Assembly (NCBI GenBank): GCA_016208485.1 | Contig: JACQXY010000010.1 | Span: 76,155-121,397 of the forward strand | From: Acidobacteriota bacterium | Lineage (GTDB): Bacteria; Actinomycetota; AC-67 | DNA: 45,243 nt | Reading direction: 5' to 3' | Part shown: piece by piece, positions 25,865-36,600 of the stretch | Layout: the number at the start of each line of letters is the position of its first letter | How positions within the stretch are numbered: the first letter of the stretch is position 1 | Position numbers and translations under genes: made by a program | Notes under the pieces: model-generated | Told to the model about the DNA's origin: nothing | What the model saw: only the letters and a program-made list of their open reading frames with translations | The model's database searches: none

Positions 25865-27323
25865 GCGGGACCACGACCTCGCAGTTGAGCCGATTCACGA
25901 GCGCCTCGGCCGGTCCCGCAGCCGGCTCGACCTGCTCGTTGATCGGTCCCGAGAGCGTGCCGCTCTCGGGCTCCCCACTTGCGCACGCGTACGCCATGAT
26001 GTGCGCGTAAACCTGGGTGACGCCCAGGGTGCCTTGAGACACCAGGTTCGTCGCGTTCGATGCGAAGCTCACGGTGATCCCGTCGCCGGAGATCACCGGG
26101 GCGAAGCTGTCCCCGTTGCCCTCGTCGTCCGCGGAGCTGACCGATACCCGTTCCAGGCCGGAAGGCGCCCGCACGAAGACGTCCCAGGCCGAGTTCGCGT
26201 CGCCCGGGATGAGATCGGCAGACAGCGAGGCGAACGCGATCGAGGTCCCATCGGCCGAGACCGCCGCGAAGGCGCTCGGTCCCGCCGCCCCCAGCCCCGA
26301 GGCCGTGACCGAGATCCGCGCGGTGGATCCGCCGCTTCGCGCGAACACGTCGAAGGCGTTGTTCATGTCTCCGGCCACGAGATTCGTCGCCTGGGACTCG
26401 AACGCGATGACGCTGCCTCCGGCCGAGACCGATGGGTACTGACTCGGACCGTTCGCCTGCTCGCCCGAGGCGGACACCGAAACCCTCGTCGTCGTCCCCT
26501 GGGTGAGGTCGCGCACGAAGGCGTCACTGGCCGTGTTCGTGTCGCCCGCGACGAGGTTCGTGGCGTCGGAGTGGTAGGCGACGAAGCGTCCGTCCGGGGA
26601 GATCGCCGGGGCGAAGCTGTTCCCGTTGGCGCCGCCACCGCTGGTCGCCGAACTCACGAGAACCGTCGTCCCCGCGGAGCGATCGCGCACGTAGATGTCG
26701 TTGAGGCCGTTGGCGTCCCCCTGGACCAGCGCGGCCGCGGAGGCGAATGCGACTCTGCTCCCGTCCGCCGAGATCGACGGCCAAGTACTCGCGCTCTCCC
26801 CTTCGGCTCCGGTCGACGTGACCGAAATGCGCTCGGTCGCTTGCCCGAGCACGTCACGAACGAAGACATCGGATACCTGGTTGCCGTCACCCGCGACGAG
26901 GTTGTCGGCCGTGGAGTCGAAGGCGACGCTGCGCCCGTCGGCGGAGATCGCCGGGGATGAACTCGAGCCGTCTGCCTGGTCCAGCGAGCCATCGTCCACT
27001 TGGTCGGGAGATGCGAGGGAGACGCGAGTCGTCGTCGCGCCCCACTGGTCTCGCACGAACACGTCCGGGAGGTCATTGGTGTCGCGCGGCACGAGGTCGG
27101 TGGCCGACGAGAAGAACGCGACGTACCGTCCATTCGCTGAGATCGCCGGCGCGCGCTCCCATCCGCCGCTCTGCATGTTCCCGGCGTTGCCGAGCGAACC
27201 GAGCGACACGAGCTTGGTCGGGCGGCCCTCGGCCGCCGGAGAGGAAAGCGCGATCCCGGTGACCAGGATCGCGAGGGCCACGAGCAAGCGGCCCGCGGGC
27301 TTCGAGGTTCGGCTGCTGTCCAT
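25854..27323 (-). CDS. Secreted PD40-propeller protein, first gene of the operon
   Basis: The product is 489 aa from ATG 27323, 8 nt after GGAGG. The alternative ATG two codons upstream is too close to that site. The signal peptide (LLVALAILVTGIALSSPAAE) ends near residue 30. Seven PD40-type blades follow (about 35-440), e.g. RAPAISANGRYVAF, NLVAGDTNTASDAFVRDL. The protein ends with a Cys-containing tail (AYACASGEPESG, RLNCEVVVPHDL) instead of the SGNH-like domain of the next two proteins. It overlaps the next gene by 11 nt. A six- or seven-bladed extracellular propeller of unknown ligand is the best description. Confidence 0.82.
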   Translation of the reverse strand: MDSSRTSKPAGRLLVALAILVTGIALSSPAAEGRPTKLVSLGSLGNAGNMQSGGWERAPAISANGRYVAFFSSATDLVPRDTNDLPDVFVRDQWGATTTRVSLASPDQVDDGSLDQADGSSSSPAISADGRSVAFDSTADNLVAGDGNQVSDVFVRDVLGQATERISVTSTGAEGESASTWPSISADGSRVAFASAAALVQGDANGLNDIYVRDRSAGTTVLVSSATSGGGANGNSFAPAISPDGRFVAYHSDATNLVAGDTNTASDAFVRDLTQGTTTRVSVSASGEQANGPSQYPSVSAGGSVIAFESQATNLVAGDMNNAFDVFARSGGSTARISVTASGLGAAGPSAFAAVSADGTSIAFASLSADLIPGDANSAWDVFVRAPSGLERVSVSSADDEGNGDSFAPVISGDGITVSFASNATNLVSQGTLGVTQVYAHIMAYACASGEPESGTLSGPINEQVEPAAGPAEALVNRLNCEVVVPHDL

Positions 27324-27771
27324 GGCCATTCCCTCCTCAATTCGCTCACTCGGGTGTTCGCCTCTCGCAGGCGAAATCCCTTTCCGTCTTAGAGTCTGCA
27401 CCCCAGCCCGTTTAGGGGGAATCGCCCGAGAGAGAGTATTCACCGATCCCCAGGTGAGGCTTTCCTTCCCAAGCCGCCGGGTTCCCCGGTCTGCCGAGCG
27501 GGGCTCGATGCCGCGGTCGATGCGCCGTGCGGGCGGCGGTCGCGAGGCCCGAACCCCCCTCGGCTCCGGGTTCCGATCGCGGGGACCCGTCGGCGAAGCG
27601 TCTCCTCGCGGCTTCCCTCGTCTCGCGCGCGCTCGGTCTGGCCGGCCATGGTCCCCTCCGTTCCTTCCGACTGATAGGTGTGAATTCCGGTGTCCCGATC
27701 GTGAAAGCCGGGGTGGTCTCCCTAAGATCACCCACCTACACTGATGGCGGACATTGGGGGGCGCCGTGGAG
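27324..27771. other. Divergent intergenic region between the PD40 operon and the STAND-TPR gene
   Basis: About 450 bp separate the two divergent starts. No convincing ORF is present; open frames on both strands are Arg/Pro-rich. Toward the plus gene, TAAGAT (27723-27728) and TACACT (27737-27742) are possible -10 boxes, the latter placing a transcript start about 23 nt before ATG 27772. Toward the minus gene only the GAGGAGGGA ribosome site is clear. I see no terminator or riboswitch-like fold. Confidence 0.4.
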
Positions 27772-30700
27772 ATGCAGCCGGGCATCGCGACCTTCATGAT
27801 GGCGGAGGTCGAGGGTTCGGCACCGCTGTGGGAGTCGGCCGGCGGGGACCTTGCCGGCGCGACCGCTCGTGCCCAGGCGCTCGTCGAAGAGCACGCGATC
27901 CGGAATTCGGGCGCACTCGTCCAGGGGGCCAGACCCGGAGTCCCGGCCTGCGCGGTCTTCCCCCGACCGGCGAATGCGCTCATATGCGCTCTCGAGATCC
28001 AGCGCGCGCTGCGGGCGTTGCCCGCCGCCACCGCCGCACCTCCGCGGATGCGGATGGCGGTGCACACGGCCGACGGGCTCGTCGGCCGGGGCGTCCTGGA
28101 CGGCGCGACTCTCAGCCGCTGCTCCGCCCTGCTCGCCCTGGCGCGCTCGGGCCAGACTCTCGTGTCGCGCGTGACCGCCGACCTCGTGGGTGAGTTGTCG
28201 CGCGAGGAAGGGCTCGCGGGGGTCGAGCTGCGCGCTCTGGGCCAGCGTGTGCTCCGAGATCCCTCGCGTCCAGAAGAGGTCTTCGAGCTCTCGCACGCGG
28301 ACCTGATGACGCCGGACGGCGGCGACCCGGCTCTCGGGGATCGCACGAGCTTCGTCGGCCGCGCGCGGGAGCTGGCCGAGGTCCGCGCACTCATCGCGAC
28401 CGGGCGTCTCGTCACCCTCACCGGCGCCGGGGGCTCCGGCAAGACGCGGCTCGCGGCGCGGCTCGCGGCGCAGGTCGCCGGCAGCTTCCGAACCGGTGTC
28501 CGCATGGTCGATCTCGCGCCTCTGCGAGACGGCGCTCTCGTCGTGCAGGCGGTCGCCGACGCCCTGGATGTGCGCGAGGAGCAGGCCGCGCTTCTCGACA
28601 CCCTGGCCGAGGCCTTGCGCTCGCAGGACCTGCTCCTCGTCCTCGACAACTGCGAGCACCTCGTGGACGCGACCGCGGATCTCGTCCGCACGCTGCTCGG
28701 GGCCTGCCCGAGGCTCCGCGTTCTCGCGACGAGCCGGCAGCCCCTCGGGGTCGCGGGGGAAGTCGCGTACCGGGTGCCCCCGCTCCCGGTCCCCGAGCCG
28801 GGTGCGCCGGCCGGGGAGTCGGACGCGGTGCGGCTCTTCTGCGATCGCGCCCTGGCCGTTCACCCCGGCTTCCGCCTGACCGAGTCCAATGCCCCCGCGG
28901 TCGCGGAGATCTGCCGGAGGCTGGACGGGATCCCCCTCGCGATCGAACTCGCGGCGGCGCGCACCGATCTCCTGGGCGCCGAGCAGATCGTCGAGCGCCT
29001 CGACGACCGCCTCCGTCTGCTGACCGGCCGCGCGCCGGCTTCGCGCTCGCTGCGCGGCATGATCGATTGGAGCTACGAGCTGCTCGCGCAGCCGGAGCGG
29101 GCCCTCTTCGAGCGACTCGCCGTGTTCGCCGGAGGCGCCGACATCGACGCCGTCGAGGCCATCTGCGAAGGCGGGGCGGTTCCCGCGGGCGGATCCCTCG
29201 ACCTCATTGCCGGGCTCGCCGGCAAGTCGCTCGTCGTCGCGGAGGAGCGGCACGGGCGAGCCCGGTATCGCCTTCTCGAGACCGTCAGGCAGTATGCCGA
29301 CGAGAAGCTGCGGGAGTCGGCCGACGAGAGCGAAACGCGCGACCGTCATCTGGGTTGGTTCATCCGGCTTGCGGAGCGCGGGCACGAGGAACTCGTCGGG
29401 CCGAGCCAGGCCGCATGGATCGACCGGCTGCACGACGACCACGACAACCTCCGGCTCGCGCTCGGCCGGGCCGCCGGCCGCCCGGAGGACTTCGTGCGGC
29501 TCGCCGGGGCGCTCGGGCGATTCTGGGACATCCGCGGGCACCTCGGTGAGGGGCGCGCGTGGATCGCGCGGGCGCTGGCGGCCTCCGAGGGCGTCGATGC
29601 GCGCATCCGCGCCCGCGCGCTGAACGCGGCCGGCGTGCTCGCCGACTCCCAGAACGACTTTCGGGCCGCGGTGGAGATGCACGAGCGCGCCCTTCGCGAC
29701 GCGCGCGAGGTGGACGACGCGAAGTTGATCGGCAACTCTCTCACGGCCCTGGGCAACGCGTTTCGCAGCCTGAGCGAGAACGCCCGCGCCCGCGCGCTGC
29801 TCGAGGAGGGGCTCGCGGTCCGCCGGGAGGCTGGCGACGAGTTCGGCGTCGCGGCTTCGCTCAACAACCTGGGGAACCTCGAGATAGCGGAGGGGAACCT
29901 CGAGGCGGCTCGCCGTCTCTACGGCCAGGCCCTCGCGGCGTTTCGCGGGCTCGGCAACCGGTTCGCGGTGCAGATCTGCCTCGGCAACCTCGCCGACGTC
30001 GCACGGCTTCAAGGGGACATCGACGCCGCGCTCCGGGCGAACGAGGAGGCGCTGCGGATGGCGCGCGAGCTTGGAGACACCCGGAGCGAGTCGCACTACC
30101 TGTCGATGGCCGGGACGCTCAGCATGCGGGCTGGGGATCTCGATGCGGCCCGGTCGCACCTCGAGGGGGCGTTGCGTATCGCCCGCGAACTCGGTGATCT
30201 CGAGGCGGTGATCGTCTGCCTCGCGAACCTCGGGGACGTCACCCGGAGGCGAGGCGATCTCGCCGGCGCGTGGGCCCTCCTCGAGGAGTCTCTCGCGATC
30301 GCCCACCGAGAGGACCGGCGCCGGCGCGTGGCCATGTGCCTCCAGCAACTTGGAGAGGTCGCTCGCGACGGCGAGGACAACCCGCGGGCTCTCACGTTGA
30401 ACCGCGAGGCCCTCCGCCTCTTCGCGGCGCTCGAGGACCGGCGCGGTGTCGTGTTGGCGCTCGAGGGCGCCGGGCACGCGCTCGGGCGCCTGGGCGAAGG
30501 CGCGGACGGCGCTCGTCTCATCGGCGCCGCGCGCGCGCTCGCCGGCTCGATCGGGCTCGGGGAGCTGGAGGCGGCCGCGCAGGATCTCGAGATGGTGAGG
30601 ACGTGGCTCGGAGCGAAGGCGGAGAGCGTGCTGGCCGAGGGGGAGCGCATGGGAATGGAGGAGGCGCTCCTCCTCGCCCTCGGTGAGGATTCGGAGGAAT

Positions 30701-31389
30701 CCTCCCTGGACGAGGTGGTCGGAGCCGGGGGCGCGACCTGGTCCACGCCGGGGTCCGCGCGCGTCCTGCCCTTCCCCCGCGCGCCTCAACCCGCCGAGCC
30801 GCTCCCCGATCACAACAGATTCCGCAAGGAAGGCGATGTCTGGACGATCGCGTACGAGGGCAGGGTCTTCCGGCTCAAGGACGCCAGGGGTCTTGGGCAC
30901 CTCTCGCACCTGCTTCGCCATCCGTCCCGGGAATTTCACGTCCTCGACCTCGTCGCCCTGACTGAGGGCCGCGTTCCGCCCGGGCGGGCCTCGACCCAGA
31001 CCGGGCTCACCATTGCCTCCGCAGGAGACGCGGGGCCGGTCCTCGACGACAAGGCGAAAGCCGCCTACCGGGCCCGGCTCGGCGAGCTGGCCGAGGATCT
31101 GGAGGAGGCGCGCTCCTGGGACGACCCTGAGCGGGCCGCCGCGGCGGAGGAGGAGATGCATCGCCTGACGGAGGAGCTTGCGAGAGCGGTGGGCCTCGGA
31201 GGGCGCGACGTGAGGTCGGCGGCGGTCGCGGAGCGCGCGCGCTCCAGCGTGACCAAGGCCATCAAGAGCGCGATCTCAAGGATCGCCGGCTGCGACAAGG
31301 ATCTCGGCCGCCACCTGAGCGCCACCGTGCGCACCGGGGTCTTCTGCTCGTACGCGCCGGACCCCCGCCTGCCTGCCGAGTGGCGGTGA
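27772..31389 (+). CDS. STAND ATPase: degenerate cyclase domain + NB-ARC-like core + TPR + RTG-FCSY C-terminal domain
   Basis: The product is 1205 aa from ATG 27772, chosen because relatives begin Mx(P)GxxTF; a GTG at 27766 is also possible. Residues 1-180 have class III cyclase outline but not its residues: FTDxEGST reads MMAEVEGSA, the second metal Asp region GEGDS reads GARPG, and the NR-x-ARL stretch reads LSRCSALL. The STAND core starts at FVGRAREL (about 193), with Walker A LTGAGGSGKTRLAARLA, Walker B LLLVLDNCEHLVDA, GIPLAIELAAAR and a winged helix (MIDWSYELLAQPE). TPRs occupy about 606-910 (e.g. GNSLTALGNAFRSLSENARA). Residues about 1013-1205 are the domain shared with the 18931-21009 protein (LGRHLSATVRTGVFCSYAPD). 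It overlaps the SulP gene. Probably a signal-dependent switch; its input and output are unknown. Confidence 0.85.
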   Translation: MQPGIATFMMAEVEGSAPLWESAGGDLAGATARAQALVEEHAIRNSGALVQGARPGVPACAVFPRPANALICALEIQRALRALPAATAAPPRMRMAVHTADGLVGRGVLDGATLSRCSALLALARSGQTLVSRVTADLVGELSREEGLAGVELRALGQRVLRDPSRPEEVFELSHADLMTPDGGDPALGDRTSFVGRARELAEVRALIATGRLVTLTGAGGSGKTRLAARLAAQVAGSFRTGVRMVDLAPLRDGALVVQAVADALDVREEQAALLDTLAEALRSQDLLLVLDNCEHLVDATADLVRTLLGACPRLRVLATSRQPLGVAGEVAYRVPPLPVPEPGAPAGESDAVRLFCDRALAVHPGFRLTESNAPAVAEICRRLDGIPLAIELAAARTDLLGAEQIVERLDDRLRLLTGRAPASRSLRGMIDWSYELLAQPERALFERLAVFAGGADIDAVEAICEGGAVPAGGSLDLIAGLAGKSLVVAEERHGRARYRLLETVRQYADEKLRESADESETRDRHLGWFIRLAERGHEELVGPSQAAWIDRLHDDHDNLRLALGRAAGRPEDFVRLAGALGRFWDIRGHLGEGRAWIARALAASEGVDARIRARALNAAGVLADSQNDFRAAVEMHERALRDAREVDDAKLIGNSLTALGNAFRSLSENARARALLEEGLAVRREAGDEFGVAASLNNLGNLEIAEGNLEAARRLYGQALAAFRGLGNRFAVQICLGNLADVARLQGDIDAALRANEEALRMARELGDTRSESHYLSMAGTLSMRAGDLDAARSHLEGALRIARELGDLEAVIVCLANLGDVTRRRGDLAGAWALLEESLAIAHREDRRRRVAMCLQQLGEVARDGEDNPRALTLNREALRLFAALEDRRGVVLALEGAGHALGRLGEGADGARLIGAARALAGSIGLGELEAAAQDLEMVRTWLGAKAESVLAEGERMGMEEALLLALGEDSEESSLDEVVGAGGATWSTPGSARVLPFPRAPQPAEPLPDHNRFRKEGDVWTIAYEGRVFRLKDARGLGHLSHLLRHPSREFHVLDLVALTEGRVPPGRASTQTGLTIASAGDAGPVLDDKAKAAYRARLGELAEDLEEARSWDDPERAAAAEEEMHRLTEELARAVGLGGRDVRSAAVAERARSSVTKAIKSAISRIAGCDKDLGRHLSATVRTGVFCSYAPDPRLPAEWR

Positions 31390-33608
31390 CAATCTCGGTG
31401 CCGCGGGGCGGCGGGGCCGCGCGCTGGCTGCGGAGCGAGCTGGCTCCCGCGCGGCTCGGCAGGACGATCTCGAGCGCCCTCGTCGTCGGCGTCTTGCAGG
31501 TCGTGCTGGCAACTTCCTTCGGGGCCCTGATCTTCTCGGGCCGCCTCTCGGCGTTCCTCGGTGCAGGGATCGGGTTGAGCCTCTTCGGGACCGCGGCCGT
31601 CGGCGGCGCCATAGCGCTCCTCGGCACCCAGCCGGGCACGATCGGCGCGATGCAAGGACGGACCGCCGCCATCACCGCGATCATTGCGGCGTCGGTCGCC
31701 GGCCGCTTGCCGCTCGGCCGCTCCCCCTTCTCGACCATCGTCCTTGCGATAGGGATCACGTCCGTGCTCACCGGAGCCGTCCTCTACGTGGTCGGACGGA
31801 TGCGCCTGGGGAACCTGGTTCGCTTCGTTCCGCATCCGGTGGTCGGCGGCTTCCTCGCCGGCACCGGCTGGCTGCTCGCGAAGGGCGGGGTCGGAGTCAT
31901 GACCGGCGTTGGATTGACGCCGTCGAATCTCGAGGTGTTCGGGCGCGCGGAGGTTGCGGCCAAGTGGATCCCGGGGCTCGCCTTCGCCGCCGTCCTCGTC
32001 GCGCTCGGCCGGCGCCGCGCGCACTTCCTCGTCGCGCCCGCGCTCACCGCCGCCGCCATCGCCCTCTTCTTCGCCGTGCTCGCGGTGACCCCGTGGGCTC
32101 TGCGCGGCGCGGAAGCCGGCGGGTGGCTGCTCAGATTCCCCGGAGGGACCACCTGGAGGCCCTGGGTCTTCTCGGCCCTCGGCGACGTGGAGTGGTCGGC
32201 GATCCCGGCGCAGGTGGGGGAGATGACGGCGCTCGTTCTCGTGGCGCTGCTCGCCGTGCTGTTCTCGGCCACCGGGCTGGAGACGATCCTCGGAGGGGAC
32301 GTGGATTTGAACCGGGAGCTGCGGGCCGCAGGCGTGGGCAACATCGCGGCAGGGCTTGGCGGGGGGCCGGTCGGATTCCACTTTCTGAGTTTCTCGGCTC
32401 TCGCGGATCGGGCGGGAGCGAGGAGCCGCCTGGTAGGACTGATCGCCGGGGTGCTGTGCGTCGGCGTGCTCCTGTCGGGAGGGTCGGCCCTCTCCTACAT
32501 CCCCCGGCCGGTCCTGGGCGGATGGATCGCGTTCCTCGGCCTCACGTTTCTCGTGGACTGGGTCTACGACGCGCGGTCGAGGCTCCCGCGCGCCGACTAC
32601 CTGATCGTGCTGGCGATCCTCGGCGTGATCGCGGGGGCGGGGCTTGTGCCCGGGGTAGCCGTGGGCGTTCTCCTGGCGGTCGTCCTCTTCGTGGTCAGCT
32701 ACAGCCTCACCGATCCAATCCGACACACGTTCTCCGGCAGCGCGTACGGGAGTTCGGTCGAGCGCCCGCTCGAGCACAGGCGGATCCTTCGGGAGCGGGG
32801 CGGGTGCCTCCAGGTGATCGAGCTGCAGGGCTTCCTCTTCTTCGGAACGGCGACGGGCGTCGTCGAGCGCGTTCGCGCGCGGGCGCAGGACGCCGGGGCG
32901 CCGGCCCTCCGATTCCTCGTCGTCGACTTCCGCCGGGTGACGGGGTTCGACTCCTCCGCAGTCACTTGCCTCGCCAAGATCGGCAAGCTCGCCCGGTCGC
33001 TCGGCTTCGTGCTCGTTCTCACGGCGCCGTCGGCGGAGGTGCGCCGCGCGCTGGAGCGGGAAGGGATCGCGGAGCGCCCCGAGGGCCCGCATCTCTTCGC
33101 CGATCTCGATCACGGTCTCGAGTGGTGTGAGGACGAGATCCTCGCGTCCCTGGGGACTTCACCCGGGTGGGAGTCGCGGCCGTTGCTCGCGCGGCTCGCC
33201 GAGGCGCTCGGCTCGGGCGGTGACTCCCGCCTCGACGGTTACCTCACGAGGCTCGAGCTTCCTGCGGGGCGGGCGGTGGTGCGGCAGGGCGAGCCGGCCG
33301 GCGACGTCTACTTCCTGGAGTCGGGCAAGGTCACGGTCCAGGTGGACGTGCCGGGGAAGCCGGCGTTGCGCCTGTCCACGATGGGCCCCGGAGCCGTCGT
33401 CGGCGAGATGCCCCTGTACACCGGCGGTCTTCGCACCGCCTCGGTTCTCACCGACGTGCCGAGCGTCCTCTACCGCGCGTCGCTCGCGGACATCGCTCGG
33501 ATGGAGGGGGAGGATCCGGCGCTCGCGGCGGCTCTGCACCGGATGTTCGCGCGGATGATGGCTCACCGGCTCACGGAGTCGCTCCTCACGCCTCGCCTCC
33601 TCGAGTGA
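31380..33608 (+). CDS. SulP-family anion transporter with STAS and cyclic-nucleotide-binding domains
   Basis: The product is 742 aa from GTG 31380, or 740 aa from GTG 31386, which overlaps the STAND stop as GTGA and is the likelier coupled start. About 10-12 membrane segments span residues 30-440 (e.g. ISSALVVGVLQVVLATSFGA, YLIVLAILGVIAGAGLVPGV). A STAS domain (about 475-590) has LQVIELQGFLFFGTATGVVE and VDFRRVTGFDSSAV, with the Ser near the usual phosphosite. Residues about 600-735 form a cNMP-binding fold: LPAGRAVVRQGEPAGDVYFL, then the phosphate cassette GEMPLYTGGLRTASVL with its Arg. Transport is presumably gated by a cyclic nucleotide. The substrate (sulfate, bicarbonate or other) is not readable. 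The neighbour 8 bp away, tail to tail, encodes a cyclase fusion. Confidence 0.87.
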   Translation: MAVTISVPRGGGAARWLRSELAPARLGRTISSALVVGVLQVVLATSFGALIFSGRLSAFLGAGIGLSLFGTAAVGGAIALLGTQPGTIGAMQGRTAAITAIIAASVAGRLPLGRSPFSTIVLAIGITSVLTGAVLYVVGRMRLGNLVRFVPHPVVGGFLAGTGWLLAKGGVGVMTGVGLTPSNLEVFGRAEVAAKWIPGLAFAAVLVALGRRRAHFLVAPALTAAAIALFFAVLAVTPWALRGAEAGGWLLRFPGGTTWRPWVFSALGDVEWSAIPAQVGEMTALVLVALLAVLFSATGLETILGGDVDLNRELRAAGVGNIAAGLGGGPVGFHFLSFSALADRAGARSRLVGLIAGVLCVGVLLSGGSALSYIPRPVLGGWIAFLGLTFLVDWVYDARSRLPRADYLIVLAILGVIAGAGLVPGVAVGVLLAVVLFVVSYSLTDPIRHTFSGSAYGSSVERPLEHRRILRERGGCLQVIELQGFLFFGTATGVVERVRARAQDAGAPALRFLVVDFRRVTGFDSSAVTCLAKIGKLARSLGFVLVLTAPSAEVRRALEREGIAERPEGPHLFADLDHGLEWCEDEILASLGTSPGWESRPLLARLAEALGSGGDSRLDGYLTRLELPAGRAVVRQGEPAGDVYFLESGKVTVQVDVPGKPALRLSTMGPGAVVGEMPLYTGGLRTASVLTDVPSVLYRASLADIARMEGEDPALAAALHRMFARMMAHRLTESLLTPRLLE

Positions 33609-33616
33609 CGCCGGGC

Positions 33617-36600
33617 TCACCTCGCGGGTGGGTGGGGGCCGGGCGGGTCCCCGCTCTCGAGCGCGAAGAGGTCGCCCCGGCTCGCGCCGCGCCCCTCGTC
33701 CCGGCAGGTCTCGAAGCGATCCAGGCGGCCTCGGATCCCCTCGGCGAGCGCGGCGACCGGCGGGCGCTCGGAGGGCCCGAGCGGCGTTCCGGACGCCTCG
33801 CGCAGCGCCTCGGCGGCGCCGAGCAGCCGCGCCGCGGTCTCGAGTGACCCGCGCGCGTCGTGGAGGCGCGCGAGGGCCTCGAGGCACGATGCGGTGCCGG
33901 CGGGGTCGCGCAGCTCGGTCCGCGCGGTGAGCGCCTCGAGCAGGAGAGAGCGCGCGCGCTCGAGGTCTCCCTCCGCGATCGCCGCGCACCCGAGCCCGTG
34001 AAGCGAATGACCGATGCCCTCGCGGTCGCCGAGGTCCCGCTGGATCGCGAGGGCTTCCTCGAACAGCCGGCGCGCCTCGGCGGAATCGCCAGAGTCGCAC
34101 GCGATGCCGCCGAGATTGCCGAGCGAGTTCGCGATCCCCCAGGGGTTCCCCAACTCGCGCCGGATCGTGAGGCTCTCCTCGTGGCATTCGCGCGCCCGCG
34201 CGAGGTCGCCCTCCTGCTCGGCCGCCCATCCGACGTTCGCGAGCACGTCGGCGATCCTCGATGTCTCGCCGAGATCGCGATACGCGCGGAGGCACTCCTC
34301 GAGGACCGAACGCGCGGCTACGTAGTCTCCCTCCTGCCCGCTCACGATCCCGAGATTGCCCAGCACCTCCGCGGTCCCCGCGCGGTCGCCGAGCGCGCGC
34401 CTCACGCCGAGGGCCTCCTCGTAGAGGGCGCGCGCTTCGCCGTAGCGAGCCTCGTCATCCGCGAGGATCGCCAAGTTGTTGAGCGCGTCCGCCTCCAGAG
34501 CGCGATTGCCGAGACCGCGCGCGAGCGAGAGCGACTCCTCGTAGCAGCTTCGCGCCGAGTCGCGCTTCCCCTGGTACCAGGCGAAGACGCCGGCCGCGAG
34601 GAACGCGCGCGCGCGCGGCTCCGACTCCGACCTCTCCGACGCGTCGAGGATCCGGTCGAGCCAGGCCCGCCCTTCGGTGAGGTATCCCCTGCGCGACCAG
34701 AAGGGACCGAGCGCCCCGGCGAGCCGCAGCCCCGCCTCCTCTCGGCCGTTCTGGAGGCTCCGGTCGAGGGCCGCGCGCAGGTTGTCATGATCGCGGTCGA
34801 GCAGGTCGAGCCACCGTCCCTGCTCCGGACCCTGGAGCGCGCCGGCCGCGCGGGACGCCCACGTGAGGAACCAGTCGAGATGCCGGTCGAGGACCGGCGC
34901 GTCCCCGCGCGCCGCGAGCCTCTCGCGCGCGAGCCGGCGCACGCTCTCGAGCATCGAGTAGCGGATCCCCTCGTCGCGCTCGTCCGGGGAGACGAGCGAC
35001 TTGTCGACGAGCGCCGAGAGCAGAGGAACGACGTCCGGCTCGGGCAGGTCTTCCCCGGAGCACACGGCCTCCGCGGCCTCGAGCGAGAAGGGGCCGGCGA
35101 AGACCGACAGGCGCTCGAAGAGCGCGCGCTCCTCTTCGGACAGCAGATCCACGCTCCACTCGATCAGCGCGCGCAGCGTCTGCTGGCGCGGCAGGGCCGC
35201 GCGGCTTCCCCCGGTCAACAGGCGGAACCGGTCGTCCAGGCGCGCCGCGATCTGCCCCACGCTGAGGGAGGCGAGCCGCGCGGCGGCAAGCTCGATCGCG
35301 AGCGGGATCCCGTCGAGCCTCCGGCAGATCTCGGCGACGGGTCCGGCCGTCTCCGGCGTGATCGCGAAACCGGGGACGCTCAGGCGCGCGCGCTCGGAGA
35401 AGAGGCGCACCGACTCGAATCGCTCGAGGGCTTCGGGCGCGACGGTCCCGTCCGGGACCGAGAGCGAGGGCACGCGCAGCACGGTCTCGCCGGGGACGCG
35501 CAGGATCTCGCGGCTCGTGGCGAGAATGCGGACGCCCTCGCAGGAGGCGAGCAGCGTATCGGCGAAACCCGCGCACGCGTCCACCAGGTGCTCGCAGTTG
35601 TCGAGGAGGATCAGGAGACGCTTCGGTCCGAGGGACTCGACCAGGGTCTCCCCGAGGGAGCGCCCCGGCTGCTCGCGGATTCCCGCGGCGGAGGCGACGG
35701 TCGCCTCGACGAGGCCGGGATCCGAGACCGCCGCGAGCGCCGCGAGCCAGATGCCGTCGGGGAACTCCTCCAGGAGATCTGCCGCCGCTTGCAGCGCGAG
35801 CCGCGTCTTGCCCGATCCTCCGGGGCCGGCGAGGGTCAGGAGCCGGGACCTCCCGAGCGCCTCTCGCACCTCGCCCAGCTCGCGCTCGCGCCCGACGAAG
35901 CTCGTCATCTGCACCGGGAGGTTGTGCGGCAGCGCGCTCAGCGACTTGAGCGGTGGGAACTCGCCGGGAAGGTCCGGGTGGCAGAGCTGGAAGACCCGCT
36001 CCGGGCGCGCGAGGTCCTTCAAGCGGTGCAGGCCGAGGTCGCGGAGGGTCCACCTTTCCGGGAGCCGGTCGGCGACCAGCGCTCCGGTCGTCCCGGAGAT
36101 GACCGTCTGCCCGCCGTACGCCGTCGCGCGCAGCCGCGCGCATCGGTTGACGACGGGGCCGTAGTAGTCCTCCTCGCGCGTCTCCGCCTCGCCGGTGTGG
36201 AGCGCGGCACGTACTCGGATCGACACGCCCTCCGGCCAGGTCTCGGCCGCGAGCGCGAGCTGCGCGTCGGCCGAGGCGATGACGGCCTCGGTTGCCTCGG
36301 GGAAGACGGCGAAGATGCTGTCGCCCTCGCCGCGCGCCTTGACGACCCGCCCGCCGTGGCGCTCGACGGTGTCCCACATGATGCGGTCGTGTGTGCGGAG
36401 CGCGGCCGACATGCTCTCCGGCACGCTCTCCCACTGGACGGTGGATCCCTCGACGTCGGTGAAGAAGAACGTGAGGGTTCCTCCGGGAAGGGAGCCGGCG
36501 AGCCACGACTCGATTCGCGCGATCAGGGCCGCGGCCGAGGTGGGGCGGCGCGCGGGGTCGGTCGCGAGCGCTTCGCGGATCGCGCGTTCGAGCCCGGCGG

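Noticed and set aside
27736..31161. 1141-codon minus-strand open frame
   Set aside because: It is opposite the STAND-TPR gene, whose motifs (Walker A/B, TPR) are unambiguous. The antisense translation is Glu/Arg/Pro-rich without motifs.
31065..33113. 682-codon minus-strand open frame
   Set aside because: Antisense to the SulP transporter; His/Arg/Glu-rich with no motif.
33605..33620. Bidirectional terminator between the convergent SulP and kinase-cyclase genes
   Set aside because: Only 8 bp separate the stops, and there is no stem with a T-run on either strand.
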